In this document: one piece after another, positions 12,101-24,169 of the stretch
How positions within the stretch are numbered: position 1 is the stretch's first letter
Layout of the letters: each line of letters begins with the position of its first letter
Origin: Anthopleura xanthogrammica
Taxonomy: Eukaryota > Cnidaria > Anthozoa > Actiniaria > Actiniidae
Length of the DNA: 64,000 nt
Assembly (NCBI GenBank): GCA_964019055.1
Contig: OZ025208.1
Coordinates: 18,121,212 to 18,185,211, forward strand
Direction of reading: 5' to 3'
Program-made: the position numbers and the translations under genes
The notes under the pieces: generated by a model
What the model saw: the letters and a program-made list of their open reading frames with translations, nothing else
Told to the model about the DNA's origin: nothing
Databases searched by the model: none

Positions 12101-14600
12101 ACTTTAAAAAGAAATAGAACTGAAACATAATACTGTAAATTTTGTATTAAGCCCGCCCTCTCAAATAAGCCCCTTCTCCAATAAATTCACTCTTAAAAGT
12201 TTTAAAGGGAGAAATTGATTATCCCCCCCCCCCCCCCCCCCCGGCTCTCTTTTAAGGCCCCCCAAGACTAACAACAGTGAATCAAATGTTGAAAATACCG
12301 TGTAATTCGAACAATGCATATACCATGTCATTAACATCCCTATAGATTATGCGAGACAGTCCATCTAAGTAATACTTGCGTTTAATCCTGAGTTTACCGC
12401 GGAATGAAGTTGTCATATTATATTATATCCTGATAGCGTCGCACTTGCTGCGTTTCGGCTAAAAATTAACAAGCCTCCCCTCTCTGTTAAGTCCCTCCTC
12501 TCCAATAAGCCCCCCCCCCCAAGGTGCCTATTGTTGTAAAGCGATGATTGTAAAGAGCCTTTGATTATATATATACATAGAAAGGGCGCTATATAAATCA
12601 TAAATCATTAAATCATCATTTGATTATAAAAAGGTTAATAATTGAGAAAATTGTTTGAACGTTTTCGACTACTACTAAGTTATCATGACTATGGAGTGTA
12701 GGGCACATATTAAAAGTTTAACTTTAATTCCCTGCTTTTATACAATTATTCACTCACCTGTTTAGTGATGTCCTTCATTTCTTTCTCGTGTACATTCTTT
12801 TGTACATTGTTTTGGGAAACTTCTTCTTCCTATTAAAGTGTGTGGAGTGCACAGCACATATACTTATTATTAACATATTGAAGTAAATACTTTATCGCAT
12901 CTTATACTCGACTGGTATGGAGGCCAAGTATAGGGCTGGCCAGTAACCATCATGATTTGAGAAATGAACAAATAAACAAATTGCATTATCGCCCATGAAT
13001 TAAAGATGGAAAACATTATGCGACTTACCCATTTTTGATGCATCTGGCTTTTTTCACTGAATAAAGTTTTAATATGCTTTTCATTTTCATTATCAAGTGT
13101 CTACGAGTAAACATTAATGCGCAATTACCAATGATTATCGCTAAATGTAACAAAGACAACACATTAATAACGAAGCAAGGGTTTCAACAAAATATTTTCA
13201 GATATATTAAAAACTTACCCTTCTTAACTTGAGTTCTTCAACTAGCTGTAATCAATAAGTCAACATAATAATGAGGAGGAGGAGGAGGATGATGATGATG
13301 GTTTTGGTGATGATGAGCTCGAGGATGAGGATGAGGATGAGGATGAGGATGAGGATGAGGATGAGGATGAGGATGAGGATGAGGATGAGGATGAGGATGA
13401 GGATGAGGATGAGGATGAGGATGAGGATGAGGATGAGGATGAGGATGAGGATGAGGATGAGGATGAGGATGAGGATGAGGATGAGGATGAGGATGAGGAT
13501 GAGGATGAGGATGAGGATGAGGATGAGGATGAGGATGAGGATGAGGATGAGGATGAGGATGAGGATGAGGATGAGGATGAGGATGAGGATGAGGATGAGG
13601 ATGAGGATGAGGATGAGGATGAGGATGAGGATGAGGATGAGGATGAGGATGAGGATGAGGATGAGGAGGAGGAGGAGGATGATGAGGAGGAGGAGGATGA
13701 GGAGGAGGAGGATGAGGAGGAGGAGGAGGAGGAGGAGGATAGCAATCCCTTTTAGAATAAGTAGGATTCCGGTCTGCCCCTGTTAATATGTCTTATTTCA
13801 AGCCCCTTCGCTTATACAAATTCATCCTCAAATTTCATGTCTACTCAGTAATAAGCAGAACGAAATTCTTAATGAATAAGCTTGGCTGCTTACCTCAAAG
13901 AAGCCGTTTCTGAATTTCCTTGCAGTGGCATCAAGAGCAGAATTTGATTCATTTAACAATCCTTTGGGATGCGTCTCATCTTCTAATACTTCCACAGCTG
14001 AAGTAAGTGGTTGAGTCTGGTCATTACATGAGGATGTTTCATCATTGCCTTCGGCATCTACTGAGTCCTAAAAAAAAAAAGTAATCTGTTCCTGCAGTTT
14101 GAAATGAATCGAGAATGGAAATAAACAAAGCCATTCAGGAAATAATATTTTTTTGATCGCCTGCTTCAGTTTGAAGTCAAACTATACTAAGCGTTCTTCA
14201 CAGAGGCGGATTTACTTGGGTTGGTCACAGGGTACCCGAAAATGGGATTTCATGCACTGGGACTGGGATTTAGCCATTACTGGGATTGGGATTTTGCAAA
14301 ATCTCTAACTCTAACTCAGTCTATAACTCGGACTGAGATTTTGCATGACCTGCGGACTGACATTTTGGGCTAGGCATTTCCCAGTACTCCCCCTTCAGGA
14401 CCCTCTTTTTTTAAATTTTGTCACCTAAGTGACGTAAGTGTAAATCTTAGTTAAAATCGTACCTTATCCTTATCTTCAGTAAATGTATGGTAATTTGCTT
14501 CAGCTGTTGTTTCATCGTCTGCCGATATTATGTGTGGCTTCGTTGTCATTTCAAGACTTCTATCTTCATTTAATTGAGACAATTGTTCGTTCTCGGACAT
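6136..14600 (-). CDS. CCDC73: CCDC73-like coiled-coil protein, complete
   Basis: Long coiled-coil protein related to vertebrate CCDC73, whose function is poorly known. Seventeen exons join in phase from ATG 14600: 14463-14600, 13894-14067, 13219-13245, 13029-13100, 12758-12829, 11979-12014, 11794-11868, 11621-11659, 11221-11356, 10899-11104, 10748-10807, 10092-10307, 9364-9585, 8765-8971, 8658-8692, 7447-7951 and 6136-6891. The product is about 991 residues (human about 1079). The acidic N-terminus is followed by LVEELKLRR, which recalls the human EALEELRMRRE region, then KYSIEKRASEL and LTEIEKKYHEAI, which match the order and spacing of conserved coil segments in CCDC73. Residues about 105-560 are heptad-rich. 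The last two exons encode a Ser/Thr/Glu-rich, probably disordered tail ending in a basic RKRR stretch. The 35-nt exon at 8658 is inferred from phase. The family call rests on recalled sequence. Confidence 0.78.
8335..8637. mobile_element. MITE with GCCTGGTTC inverted termini
   Basis: The left end GCCTGGTTCATGCACACAAG and the right end, which reads GCCTGGTTCACACGAGCAAC on the other strand, are imperfect inverted repeats of about 35 bp. The element is about 0.3 kb, non-coding, and lies in a CCDC73 intron. Confidence 0.55.
9607..9987. mobile_element. Non-autonomous hAT-like element with 7-bp target duplication
   Basis: The 367-bp element (9614-9980) starts CAGGGAGGTGGGA and ends with the reverse complement of the same 13 bases. 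It is bounded on both sides by GTTTGAT (9607-9613 and 9981-9987), an exact target-site duplication. CAGGG termini recall hAT elements, which usually make 8-bp duplications. It sits in the CCDC73 intron between exons 9364-9585 and 10092-10307 and carries a chance plus-strand ORF. Confidence 0.7.
13272..13740. repeat. (GAGGAT)n microsatellite
   Basis: A near-pure hexanucleotide run from about 13316 to 13665 (roughly 58 copies) is flanked by GAGGAG and GATGAT variants. It lies in the CCDC73 intron between exons 13894-14067 and 13219-13245. Open frames through it (poly-Ser on one strand, Met-Arg on the other) are by-products of the 6-bp period. Confidence 0.97.
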
Positions 14601-14815
14601 TTTTAGCTTTCTTCTTGATATATTTTGTAATGATAACCAAACTTTTCCAACTAGAAAGGACGAGAAAGACGCAGAGAACAAGAAAAATAAATAAAAGTCA
14701 TTCAAATCATTTTCCCCGCGCTTTTCCTGGTTGACGCGCGTGCGTCATTTGGTGACCGGTATATGTATGGTAGTCCAGAAGGCTTGCGGGCTCGCAGGGG
14801 CTGTTGTTGTTCAAC
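14601..14815. promoter_or_regulatory. Probable bidirectional promoter, CCDC73 / PSMF1
   Basis: Only 215 bp separate the divergent start codons of CCDC73 (14600, minus) and PSMF1 (14816, plus). Around 14715-14760 the sequence turns GC-rich, unlike the AT-rich surroundings, with a GACGCGCGTGCGTCATTTGG stretch containing a CRE-like TGCGTCA. No TATA box is obvious. Shared regulation is inferred from spacing. Confidence 0.55.
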
Positions 14816-17800
14816 ATGGCGGAAGGAAAAGTGAGAAATTTGCTGCGTTTATCAAAATTAAGAGACAAATATGATGCTGTTATCTTAGTTACTCATGCTT
14901 GCTTGGTAGAAAGAGGATACAGATGCATTGGCTGTGGAGAAGAGGTCAGTTTACAACAAATATATAGCAACTTTTCAAGTAAAAAGCTTAAGGTCATACA
15001 GTTATATATCGAATATAAGTGGCTGCCTACTATATAAAAAATCCATGAAAAAGTTATTGAATCACAATTTCTTAAGCTCAAATTTAATGCTGTGATCAAG
15101 CTTTTGACGTTATTTTTTTTAAGAAGCCTAAATTATACATCGTTTTACAAATATAAGTAAAACGATTTGGAAAATATTGAGAAAATATAGTCAAAAATAT
15201 TTTTTTTATTCGGCTTGCCCTTGACAATTTTGTCTAAAACGAGTGCAAAAAATGTACACTTACCGCTTTCTCTATAAGTAAATCCCATGTCATTTTTCAA
15301 ATTTTGTGAAAAGTTTCTTTTTAACATACTCTTTTGGAACCTGCAAAAAAATTATAGTCCCGTGCAAAATTTGAGGGTTTTGCCCTGTTGAAGTTCAAAA
15401 AGTGAATGGTTCTTCAATAAAAGTTTGAGGGTCATTTGTGTGCACGCAGATAGTGGCATCAGATTGCCTGCTTCATGCCTGGGGGAGGGGGGACTCCGGG
15501 GGTAAAGTACAGGTGTATCGTGTATTCTCGTCATATCTCTTAGGGGTAAAAAATCAGCGATGTGGTATCTTTTAGGGTCTTAAATTTGAGGTTTAGTAAA
15601 TCAGCACTTTCTGGTATCTTTTAGGGTGTTGAAAAAGGAACTAGCCCATCGCATAAGAACGCAATACGTATGCCTGCGTAAACTCAGAATATTACTCAAG
15701 GAAAACATTAGTATCTTTAGTGTATTTTTTAATAGTATTATTTTTGTGGTATCTCTTAGGGGTTATAATTTGCCAAGCCACGCCCTCTTGAAAAAACTTC
15801 TGGTATCTTTTAGGGGTATTTTTGGAAATTTCCAACAAACATACCCGACCTTACCCCCAGAGTCCCCCCCCCCCCCCCCCCCCGGGGGGCTTCATGGCGT
15901 CATTGTGATTGCATAGTAGCTTCATTTTTGTATAGTAGGCAGCCACCTTAAAGTAAGAAACTTACACGTGTAGCTCACTTTGAACTGTTTTAATTTCTTT
16001 GTAGAGAAATATGGAAGAAGAGTTTGATTATGGCGAGACCCTTCCTCCTGAATGGAATTCTCTTGATGATATCTATGCTCTACAGTATCGACAAGGAAAT
16101 TCAGGACCCTTTTATCTCTTCAAGGCTTTGAGACTGGGAAACATGATTGCAATCTATCTTATGGTAAAATGATCAAAATTAATGATATAATCATTTTGAT
16201 ATAACTGGGAAGCTGATTGAAAAGTGCATGTTGTCAGGGGCAAGTCAAAAGTGTGGGAAAAATTCACGAGCTTAATTGCTGCCGCAGTGACGTCAGTATC
16301 CTGCTTGATTCCTATTGAATACTTCTGACATTGCCCCTGACAACATGCACTTTTCAGTGACCAAAAACTTCATGACAAAACTTCGGTTGTTCCAAGCTCA
16401 ACTGAGAACTGAGTACATGCTATTCTTCTTATGAATATGCTCAAACTTCAGTAATTTTTTTTGTCAACATACTTTGCAAACACAAGTGCAATTTCCTCTG
16501 AGGGAAGGTGGGCTTGGTAACTTTTTAAAGCAAAATTGCTGTGAAGTTTCCCTTAAATTTTTGACAATTATACTGCAAATATCGCAGTGCTTCCCAGTCA
16601 TATGCCCAAAACTATGCAATTTTCAATTACAACAAAATAGGATTTTGGTGGACTCAATCATGTTTCAATGATATAATTTGTCAATAAACACAAAGTTTTC
16701 AAGGGTACAGTTATATGTATGCCTATGGAATGTCATGAAAACTTTTATCCACTTGTCACATTCTGACAATGATTTAGTGCATGCTATTGCTAAGCTCTGT
16801 AAATCATTATAGATCAATATTCTTCCATGAGCAGAAGAAGCAGTAATATAAGTTATCATTATTTTAGTAATCACATGGGAATGAATTATTTTTAGGAAGA
16901 AGATGAATCAAAAGTTCAAGATACTACATTGAATGTTGATGACTTTACTTCAAATGAAATGGAGTACAATAAGCTTGATCAAAATCCACAGATGTTCAAC
17001 AGGTCTCTACCAGAGAAGTGACTGTATCAGCATACATAACTGCTTTTTGTGATAATATTATTAGAATTATTATAATAGATGGATAGATAGTTGTAGTCTA
17101 GATTTATATTGCAGTTTTATCAAATTAATATACTTTTTATGATTTTTTGCGATGCTTGCTTGAACGATGCTTGCTTGAACCAATAAGGATATTATTGGGA
17201 AACATATTTTTATAGTCTTGAATCAAGTAATTATTATTCATATTTTCACTCCCAAAATAATTTAAACAAATCTATCAACAACACTTAAGATTACTAGATC
17301 AGTTACAGAACAAAGTATGAAATATTTTTAACTAAAGACATTCTGCTAAGACCATAAAAATTAATATATTAAAAAGAATGTTTATTAGTCAATTTTACTG
17401 AAAGAAAAACTAAGAACATAATTTCATTCTGTGTTCTAGAGCATATAAGCAGCTACAGCAGCTAAGGGCAAAACTTAATAAGGAAATAATGGATAAGTTT
17501 GCTAGTGGCAGGACTACGTCACATAGACCAAAGGAGGAGAACCAAAGAATGAAGAAAGACCAAAGGTACATTGATATCTTCAGAAATTCAGTAGGGCTGT
17601 AGGCCTTTTGCAACAAACAGTCACATGACTGTTACTGGATGGCAAAACAATTCGCACTTCCTTTGTTTTAAAAACTTTTGAGGGATTACTAATGTCATTT
17701 CACAGACCTTTTCCAACATAAATTTTGTCTCATAAGATACTTTCAATTTCAATATACGAATCAATTTAAAGTTTGTTAGCCATCCAGAAGGGACCTTGGG

Positions 17801-19722
17801 CCGACTTGAATTGTTATCAAAGTGATATATCAGCATGTGACTGTTGCAAATGGCCTATTCTTACTAAAAACACTAACATTATGCATATATATCGTGTAAT
17901 GATGTGCCAAGATGTGGGAAGCACAGGGCTCACCTCATACCATTGCGACCTGGGTTTGAGTCCTGCAGGGCTCTAACAGACCAAAAAACAAAACAAAACT
18001 TTGGGCCTATACTACAAACTTCACTATCAAAGCAATCAAAGTATTTTTAAGCTATGGAATTTGTGATTCCATGAGGTAGAGTACTGTACATCAAACATAA
18101 AAAACTATATTGAGCAACCTTAAATGGACTGCAAAGTACAATCCCTACATTCTTAAATCATTTTATTCAAAGGTTTTAGAAATAGCACTGGCATCTCAAG
18201 AAGCATCACAATTTTCCATCAATTGGGGCAAATGGAAATACACATGTTTTGTTTTATATGTATGTTGAGGATATTCTCAACATTTTCTACTAGAGAACAG
18301 CCTAGAAGTGTGTTACAAGACGATCCCCCTCATCTTCATCCTAGACAACCTCCTGATTTTAGAGATGAATGGTAAGATAATCATAAAAAGTTGTTCTTTT
18401 ATTTATTCAATGTACTATATTTAGGGAACTAAGGCCTGGTTTAGACGTCGAAGTTCACATGTGCTGAATCCAATGCAAATGAGCAAAACCTATTGTTTGA
18501 CTTCATGTGCCTAAGGCACATCATTCTTATTCAATCATTCTTATTCATCTTACATAGGTCACCACCAGAAGGAACATTTCCTACATATGGAGATGGAGAT
18601 AGATTCCCAGGCCATCCAGGGTAAAATCCTATTGGTATCCTATTAATATTTGTTATTTCACTTGATGATGATTATTATTCTGAATACCTTTTCAGTGGTG
18701 GTGGTATGATAATGGACCCTTTTAGATCTGGTGTCTTGCCAACTTTACCAGGTTCATCAGCCACACCACCTGGACAGTTACCAAGGTATTGTAAAGTTAC
18801 AGTGACATATTAACTACTGACTGCATTATTCAAAACTGTACACAACAAATTAACTGTTTATTTATTTGAATGTCAGACTGAAAACTCTAATTCTAATTAG
18901 TTATTATTCGAAAATGGTATGATTGTATTTATGAAATGTATGATTTTTTCAGGGGTTCTGTACCTCCTGGAGCAAGATTTGATCCATTTGGTCCTGTTCC
19001 ACCAGGAGGATCAAGACGAGATAGAAGATCAGGGCCATTTGCAGGGTGAGCAATTCGAGACCAATGCCTTAATGCTAATGATGATCATTTAACAAAATAT
19101 ATAATTATGTTGACATTTAGTTTATATGTTCAGTGGTAGGGGGCAATAGTAAGGTTTTGCTGTGTGGGATGATGCTGTAATAGTTTTATATAATAATTTT
19201 GCAACATGTATTGCAATATCCCACTCTCAGTATTCTGGTTGAGTGATCACGCACAAAGCAATTCCAGGCGAGGCTCCAGGGAAATCAAAGAATATGTTAG
19301 GATTCTTTATTTTTTTCCCAGAGCATCACCTTGAATTACTTTGTGTATGATCACTCAACCAGAATATCAAAGTAGGCTATTGTTTTTCTATCATGTAATG
19401 AACAAGAGGAGTGCCTAAAGTTGATGATATAAAATTGAATTAGCCAAGCAAACATTATTAAAAGTGCTCACCCAGCAATTTCTCATCAGTTTTTTGAAGA
19501 CTCCTGGATTTGGTTATCCAAGGTTCCATTAGGCTCTCTTGCTCCAGTGCTTCCTGGTTGTACGTTTGGTTATAGCAACAGCAATACTTGTTCAGCTTGC
19601 AAAATGCTCTACCAAACCAAAGAATTCCTTTAATATAGCTATTGACAGATAAGTGTCTTGATCATTTCAGACCTGATCCAGATCACCTTCCTCCTCCTGG
19701 CTATGATGACATGTTTATGTGA
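14816..19722 (+). CDS. PSMF1: Proteasome inhibitor PI31 (PSMF1), complete
   Basis: PI31 binds the 20S proteasome and FBXO7-type partners, and regulates proteasome activity and transport in the cytosol. Nine exons join in phase: 14816-14944, 16005-16163, 16896-17002, 17440-17565, 18294-18371, 18558-18620, 18696-18785, 18953-19045 and 19671-19722, giving 298 residues (human 271). The N-terminal ~150 residues form the FP-type domain: THACLVERGYRCIG, then LPPEWNSLDDIYALQYR, then the TLNVDDF strand. The C-terminal third is the Gly/Pro-rich tail with GGMIMDPFRSG, PPGARFDPFGP and DPDHLPPPGYDDMFM at the very end, in the family's fixed order. The ATG follows a CAAC context and precedes a short MAEGK start. 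The terminal HbYX motif carries Phe instead of Tyr (see findings). Intron 1 holds a TTAA element and introns 2 and 8 hold MITEs. Confidence 0.95.
15014..15951. mobile_element. TTAA-type non-autonomous DNA element in PSMF1 intron 1
   Basis: The left end GTGGCTGCCTACTATA (about 15019) and the right end, GGTGGCTGCCTACTATAC on the other strand followed by TTAA at 15948-15951, are inverted repeats. The left TTAA is decayed to TATAAG. A poly-C/poly-G run at 15866-15890 lies inside. A second, partial copy of the right half lies inverted at 25617-25840. Confidence 0.6.
16218..16356. mobile_element. 139-bp MITE in PSMF1 intron 2
   Basis: The left arm TGAAAAGTGCATGTTGTCAG and its continuation are matched by a near-perfect inverted copy ending at 16356. 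Each arm is about 28 bp. The interior is non-coding. Confidence 0.65.
17905..17975 (+). repeat. Possible tRNA-derived relic with B-box-like sequence
   Basis: GGGTTTGAGTCCTGC at about 17952-17966 resembles a pol III B box, and GTGGGAAGCACAGGGCTCA some 40 bp upstream resembles the D-arm/A-box zone of a tRNA or tRNA-derived SINE. I could not fold a complete cloverleaf, so it is not called as a tRNA gene. It lies in a PSMF1 intron. Confidence 0.25.
19231..19366. mobile_element. Palindromic MITE in the last PSMF1 intron
   Basis: TATTCTGGTTGAGTGATCAC at the left is repeated inverted at the right end (to 19366), with arms of about 34 bp and a TGATCA core in each arm. Confidence 0.65.
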
Positions 19723-22700
19723 CAAGTACACAGTGTCTCCTGCCTGTGGTCAAGTGGTATTGCAATAATATTGGAAATCATATACTGTACCCAGCCAGTA
19801 ATTGTAAATAGTTTGTTGAAAAAGAATGTTCATGGGAAGATTGTTGCACCTGATAGCTTTCAATGTATACAATGGCATTTGTCAAACAAAGCCTTTTTAC
19901 TTAAAAATATATTAAAACATTGAATATGTAAAATCATCAATAATTTGGTCAGGCCTAAGTCAACAACAAGTTCAACTTTTTAAAAGTTGTATTTTAGTTG
20001 TAAAACCCCTGCATTCATAATTAAAAATAATTTACATTTGTATTCTCATTTATTATTAAGTGGGCTGGAATAAAAACTGCCATGATTTACAAAGATTTAC
20101 ATCAGAGCCTTCAAAGCTAACTCAAGTTTTAACTCAAATTTTCATGAAATTTTCTTGTGTAATTATGACAGCTATCAGAATTTTACATCTAATCAACCAA
20201 TCAGTCTACCTGATTGGTCAATTATATTTCAAATATTTGACTGCATTATGTTGACAGCATTAAAAGGAGATTCATGTCATCTTTAACCAGAGACTCTTTT
20301 GAGCTTTTTCCTTGGCACACCAACATCTAATACATATTTACTATGCCATAACCCTGCCAGGGCTCCAGAGGTTCTATTTCGCTTCCCATTGGCTTAAACG
20401 AGAGCGCTAAAGAACCCCTGGGTACAAGCATTAATTCTTTGAATTCACCAAACCAATGAGGCCTATATTGCAGCAGAGTCAAAATTTGACCTTAGCCTTC
20501 TGATTGGTTCATGAACTATTGAGAGCTTGGATTAGTAAAAAGTTCAAACTGGTTTTTCCAGATTGTGACGTACCATAATCCGTGTCTCTGATTTCACTAG
20601 TTTCAACTAACGCAGCATTATTCAGTTATTATACCTCCATATTTTGGAAGTCTTGCATTACAAAACTACTATTATTTCACAAATGAAAGCAAGAATAAAA
20701 AAATTAATGTAAGTTAGACTAGCGTGCATAAGCCAAATTTAAATATGTTTGAATAGCCTGCCAAGTAGCTTTTGGTCTCAGGGGATTAATCAATATTTAC
20801 TTTGCAATGATTATCCGCAACACCTTAGAACAAAATTTATAAATGTATGGTCAGCTATTTGACCCTTAACATTGAAGTGGATGAGGAAAAACAGATAATC
20901 ATAACCTAAAATATTTGGAGGCATTCGCAGATAAAAATAACTATATAAGAGTATTTAAACATGAACCATACACAAACAGTATTTAACCAAACCAATAATC
21001 CCTGTCAAAGAAAAGAATTCCTTCAAAACAATTTTCAAATATAGAGCTGTTAAATCGTAATGTATTTCCAGGTCCAACTGCTCATAAAAACCACTAATTA
21101 AAGCAAAAAATTAATGTTCTAGATGATTTAATGTCCACCTGAAACAGTTAGCACTTTGGACAACAGATCCTGTAATGAAGAAAAATTTAAAAAAATCTTT
21201 ATAAAACTGCTTTTGTTTTGGACCCAGAAGTCATTTTTTTCATCCGAGTGACGTCACACTTAAAAGCTCTATAAAAGAATGAAGTCAATGATGCAACAGG
21301 ATAAAAAACAATAATTTATTTGATTGAATGTATAATAGATGATTCACATAGTTTAATTTAAGTAGAATGCATTAAGTTTCACTGTTGATCTGAGGACAAC
21401 ACCCTAATGAGCTAATGCACCAAACTGGTTTCTAGTTATCCCCTTAAGACCATTTGTTTGGCATGCATTTACCTGAGAGGTTTCATTTTAACCCCTAAAA
21501 GAAGCCTATGTCTAATAGCCAAAGATGAAGACACAACACAAACCAAATGTGTCTACTTTTCACTTTTATCATGTGGCAGCTATATTGGCTTATTGGTTAA
21601 AACAATAGGTTTTGAATCCCTTGGGTTCCCTTGCCCTTGCATTGGGGCATTTCACAATGTTCCAAACAAAGTTTTTTTGCACTCATAGGAATAACCATGG
21701 CTGCTATGTGATGAAAAGCCCTTTAGATTTACAAAAATATACCTATTTCAAAAAACTTTGTCAGTTGGAGATCTGAAATCTCAGAGCAGTTCATTGCTCA
21801 AAGGTCGTGGCATTATCAACTTGTTGTGGACTACTAATTAAAAAGACAAAGCAATTATCGATTTCCTTTATTATTTAAATTTACAGCTCAAATCCCACAA
21901 TTGTTTTTGAAGTAAGATTTTAGATCTCCAACCAACAACCTTTTTTTGAAATAAGTCTGTTTGATGCTCTACTCTAAGGACTAAATACTTATCTAATATA
22001 GATAACTTTACCTCATTATTCAACAGTTATACTAAATCCATTCTAATGGTGCACATTAAATAATTGAAGATACTATACATGTTAGTGTTCATGTTCAGCT
22101 TATTAAATGAAGCAAGATTATATATGAGTTATCAATCAGCTGAATAAATCTCTCCCATTTTATTACCAGCCTTTATGGAAGGACAAACATCTTTCCTTTA
22201 AATTCTGAATGTATAGTCAATACAAAAAAAATTGTCATGAAGTCGCTCAAGCCTATTAGGGAGTAGCTACTCATACTCCTTTTTGGTCAATCATGTAGGC
22301 TTGAGCCAATCAATGACCAAATGTTTTGGATTGACTGTATGCTAGCAGTGCATGCTTGCTGATAACATCAGCATGCAATTTATCAAGAAATAATTGCACA
22401 CTTGTACAAACTTACAATATCAAAATCAGAATTCATGTTGCGTTTCAGCAATGTTATAATTCATTTGTATCCTGATGTACGTTATTGTAGGTACAGTAAG
22501 ATTAACTTTATGGTTCAAGCAGTCTGGAAAAATTATTTGAGGGAGAACATCCTGAATCTCAATATTTTAAAAGTAACAACTGCTATTGGTGTTTCAGATT
22601 ATTTTATGTGTACATGGCCACATTTATCCAATTTAGTAAGAAAATATTTATGCATAGCTCACTTATTAAGTTGATCAAGAACGTGAAACTATAATCTACA

Positions 22701-24169
22701 AAAATATCCTCTCACATTATTACAGACAAGGGTAGATAGCAAAATACTGTTATTTTTTGTACATTTAGGACAGAAGTAACACTATACAAATATTATGACA
22801 ACAACAGTTACGGTTCATATTTTTTTTAAAATACACACACACGACATGAGGAGTTAAAACACATTAACAATGTGACAATCTGTATGAGATACTTGTGTTT
22901 ATAGATTACTGTACATTTATAATCAAACACTGCATGTTCATTGTTGTTGTTTTACATTGCTTACCATACATACTGGTAAAGTTTTTGGTACCATTATATT
23001 GAAAGATGCAAGAAGGCAACTGGTGTTCAAAGAACACTGGAGAACTATTAAAAAGATATGCACATAAGATAATAATCATATTTAGCTAGTAACTCGATGT
23101 TACTGCTCAAAATGGCTGGAAAGACAAATATTTGATCATACAAGTTCCAATTCTTGCCAGACATTTTCTCATGAGCAGTCATTATTTTTAGCCTTGCTCT
23201 TATTCACAATGACTTTCCTATTAGAGTTCATTTACCATTCTTTCAGGTTTCATTAATAAGCTAACAAATAAAAAACCTCATCTAACATATTTTGCCTTTT
23301 ATGGGATCTCATGATTATGAATTGGAATCATGAATGCTGACAAAACAAACTGTACATTTGTATTTGTATAGACCTTTTTTAGTATTTATACATGAAATCT
23401 TTAGCCTCATGTTCATGCGCAGCTATGACCACATTTAATGTATTCACATACTTCCATGCACATGCTTTTCAATGCAAAGCTGGCTGGTGTTACCAAATAA
23501 GGCATGAAAAAAAACTTGTTTGGCAGCAAAAAGCCAGTGCATAGAAGCATGCGTATACATTTAATGTGGTCATAGCTGCATGACAGTGACGCTAAGCACT
23601 TCATGAACAAATATTAAGAAAGGCCTATATTTGGTAGTCAAGGTCATTCAATAGAAAACCTCTCCATATAAATTGTGATTATCAATGTGAAGACCAATCT
23701 GCTTTTTTACTTTCACTTAGTGTGAGGAAAATTTTTAATCTAAATTTCACCCTACTTTGTTAAAAAAAATGAAATAAAGGCTGATGAAAATATTTCATGT
23801 AACTAACTAGTGACCATTCTTTTGCAATCTGTAAGAGTGATATGTTACATGTATGTATAAACAATATTTACATGAGCAGGAAACATAAATTTTAGATATT
23901 GTTATCATTATATCATGAGTATTGTTCCAAAAATTCAGTTACACAAAAGATTTATAGACAATAAAAACACCAGATTCTTGACATGATTCTAGGTATATAC
24001 AACAAATTTGTTCATTTTAATTGTTGTATTATTACTATCTTGTACCCTCTTGTTGGGTTTGTACTTACTACTAGCAGTAGAATGTAAATAAGTCTATTTG
24101 TTTGCCACATTTCTGACTGATTTTCCCAATATTTAGCACTTTTTGGTAATTATGATGGAGTAGCTCATG
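19723..24169. other. PSMF1-PTP4A intergenic region (tail-to-tail)
   Basis: This is about 4.4 kb of AT-rich sequence between the two stop codons. I see no conserved exon on either strand. It presumably contains both 3' UTRs, plus the MITE at 23414-23582. The short ORFs here show no family features. Confidence 0.6.
23414..23582. mobile_element. MITE with ~30-bp inverted arms
   Basis: CATGCGCAGCTATGACCACA with its continuation at the left is matched by its inverted copy at the right end (23549-23582). Each arm also contains a TTTAATG block. Non-coding. Confidence 0.6.

Noticed and set aside
13260..13786. Poly-serine and Met-Arg repeat proteins
   Set aside because: They are translations of the (GAGGAT)n microsatellite, located between two CCDC73 exons.
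17905..17975. Functional tRNA gene
   Set aside because: A B-box-like sequence is present, but no complete acceptor stem or cloverleaf could be found.
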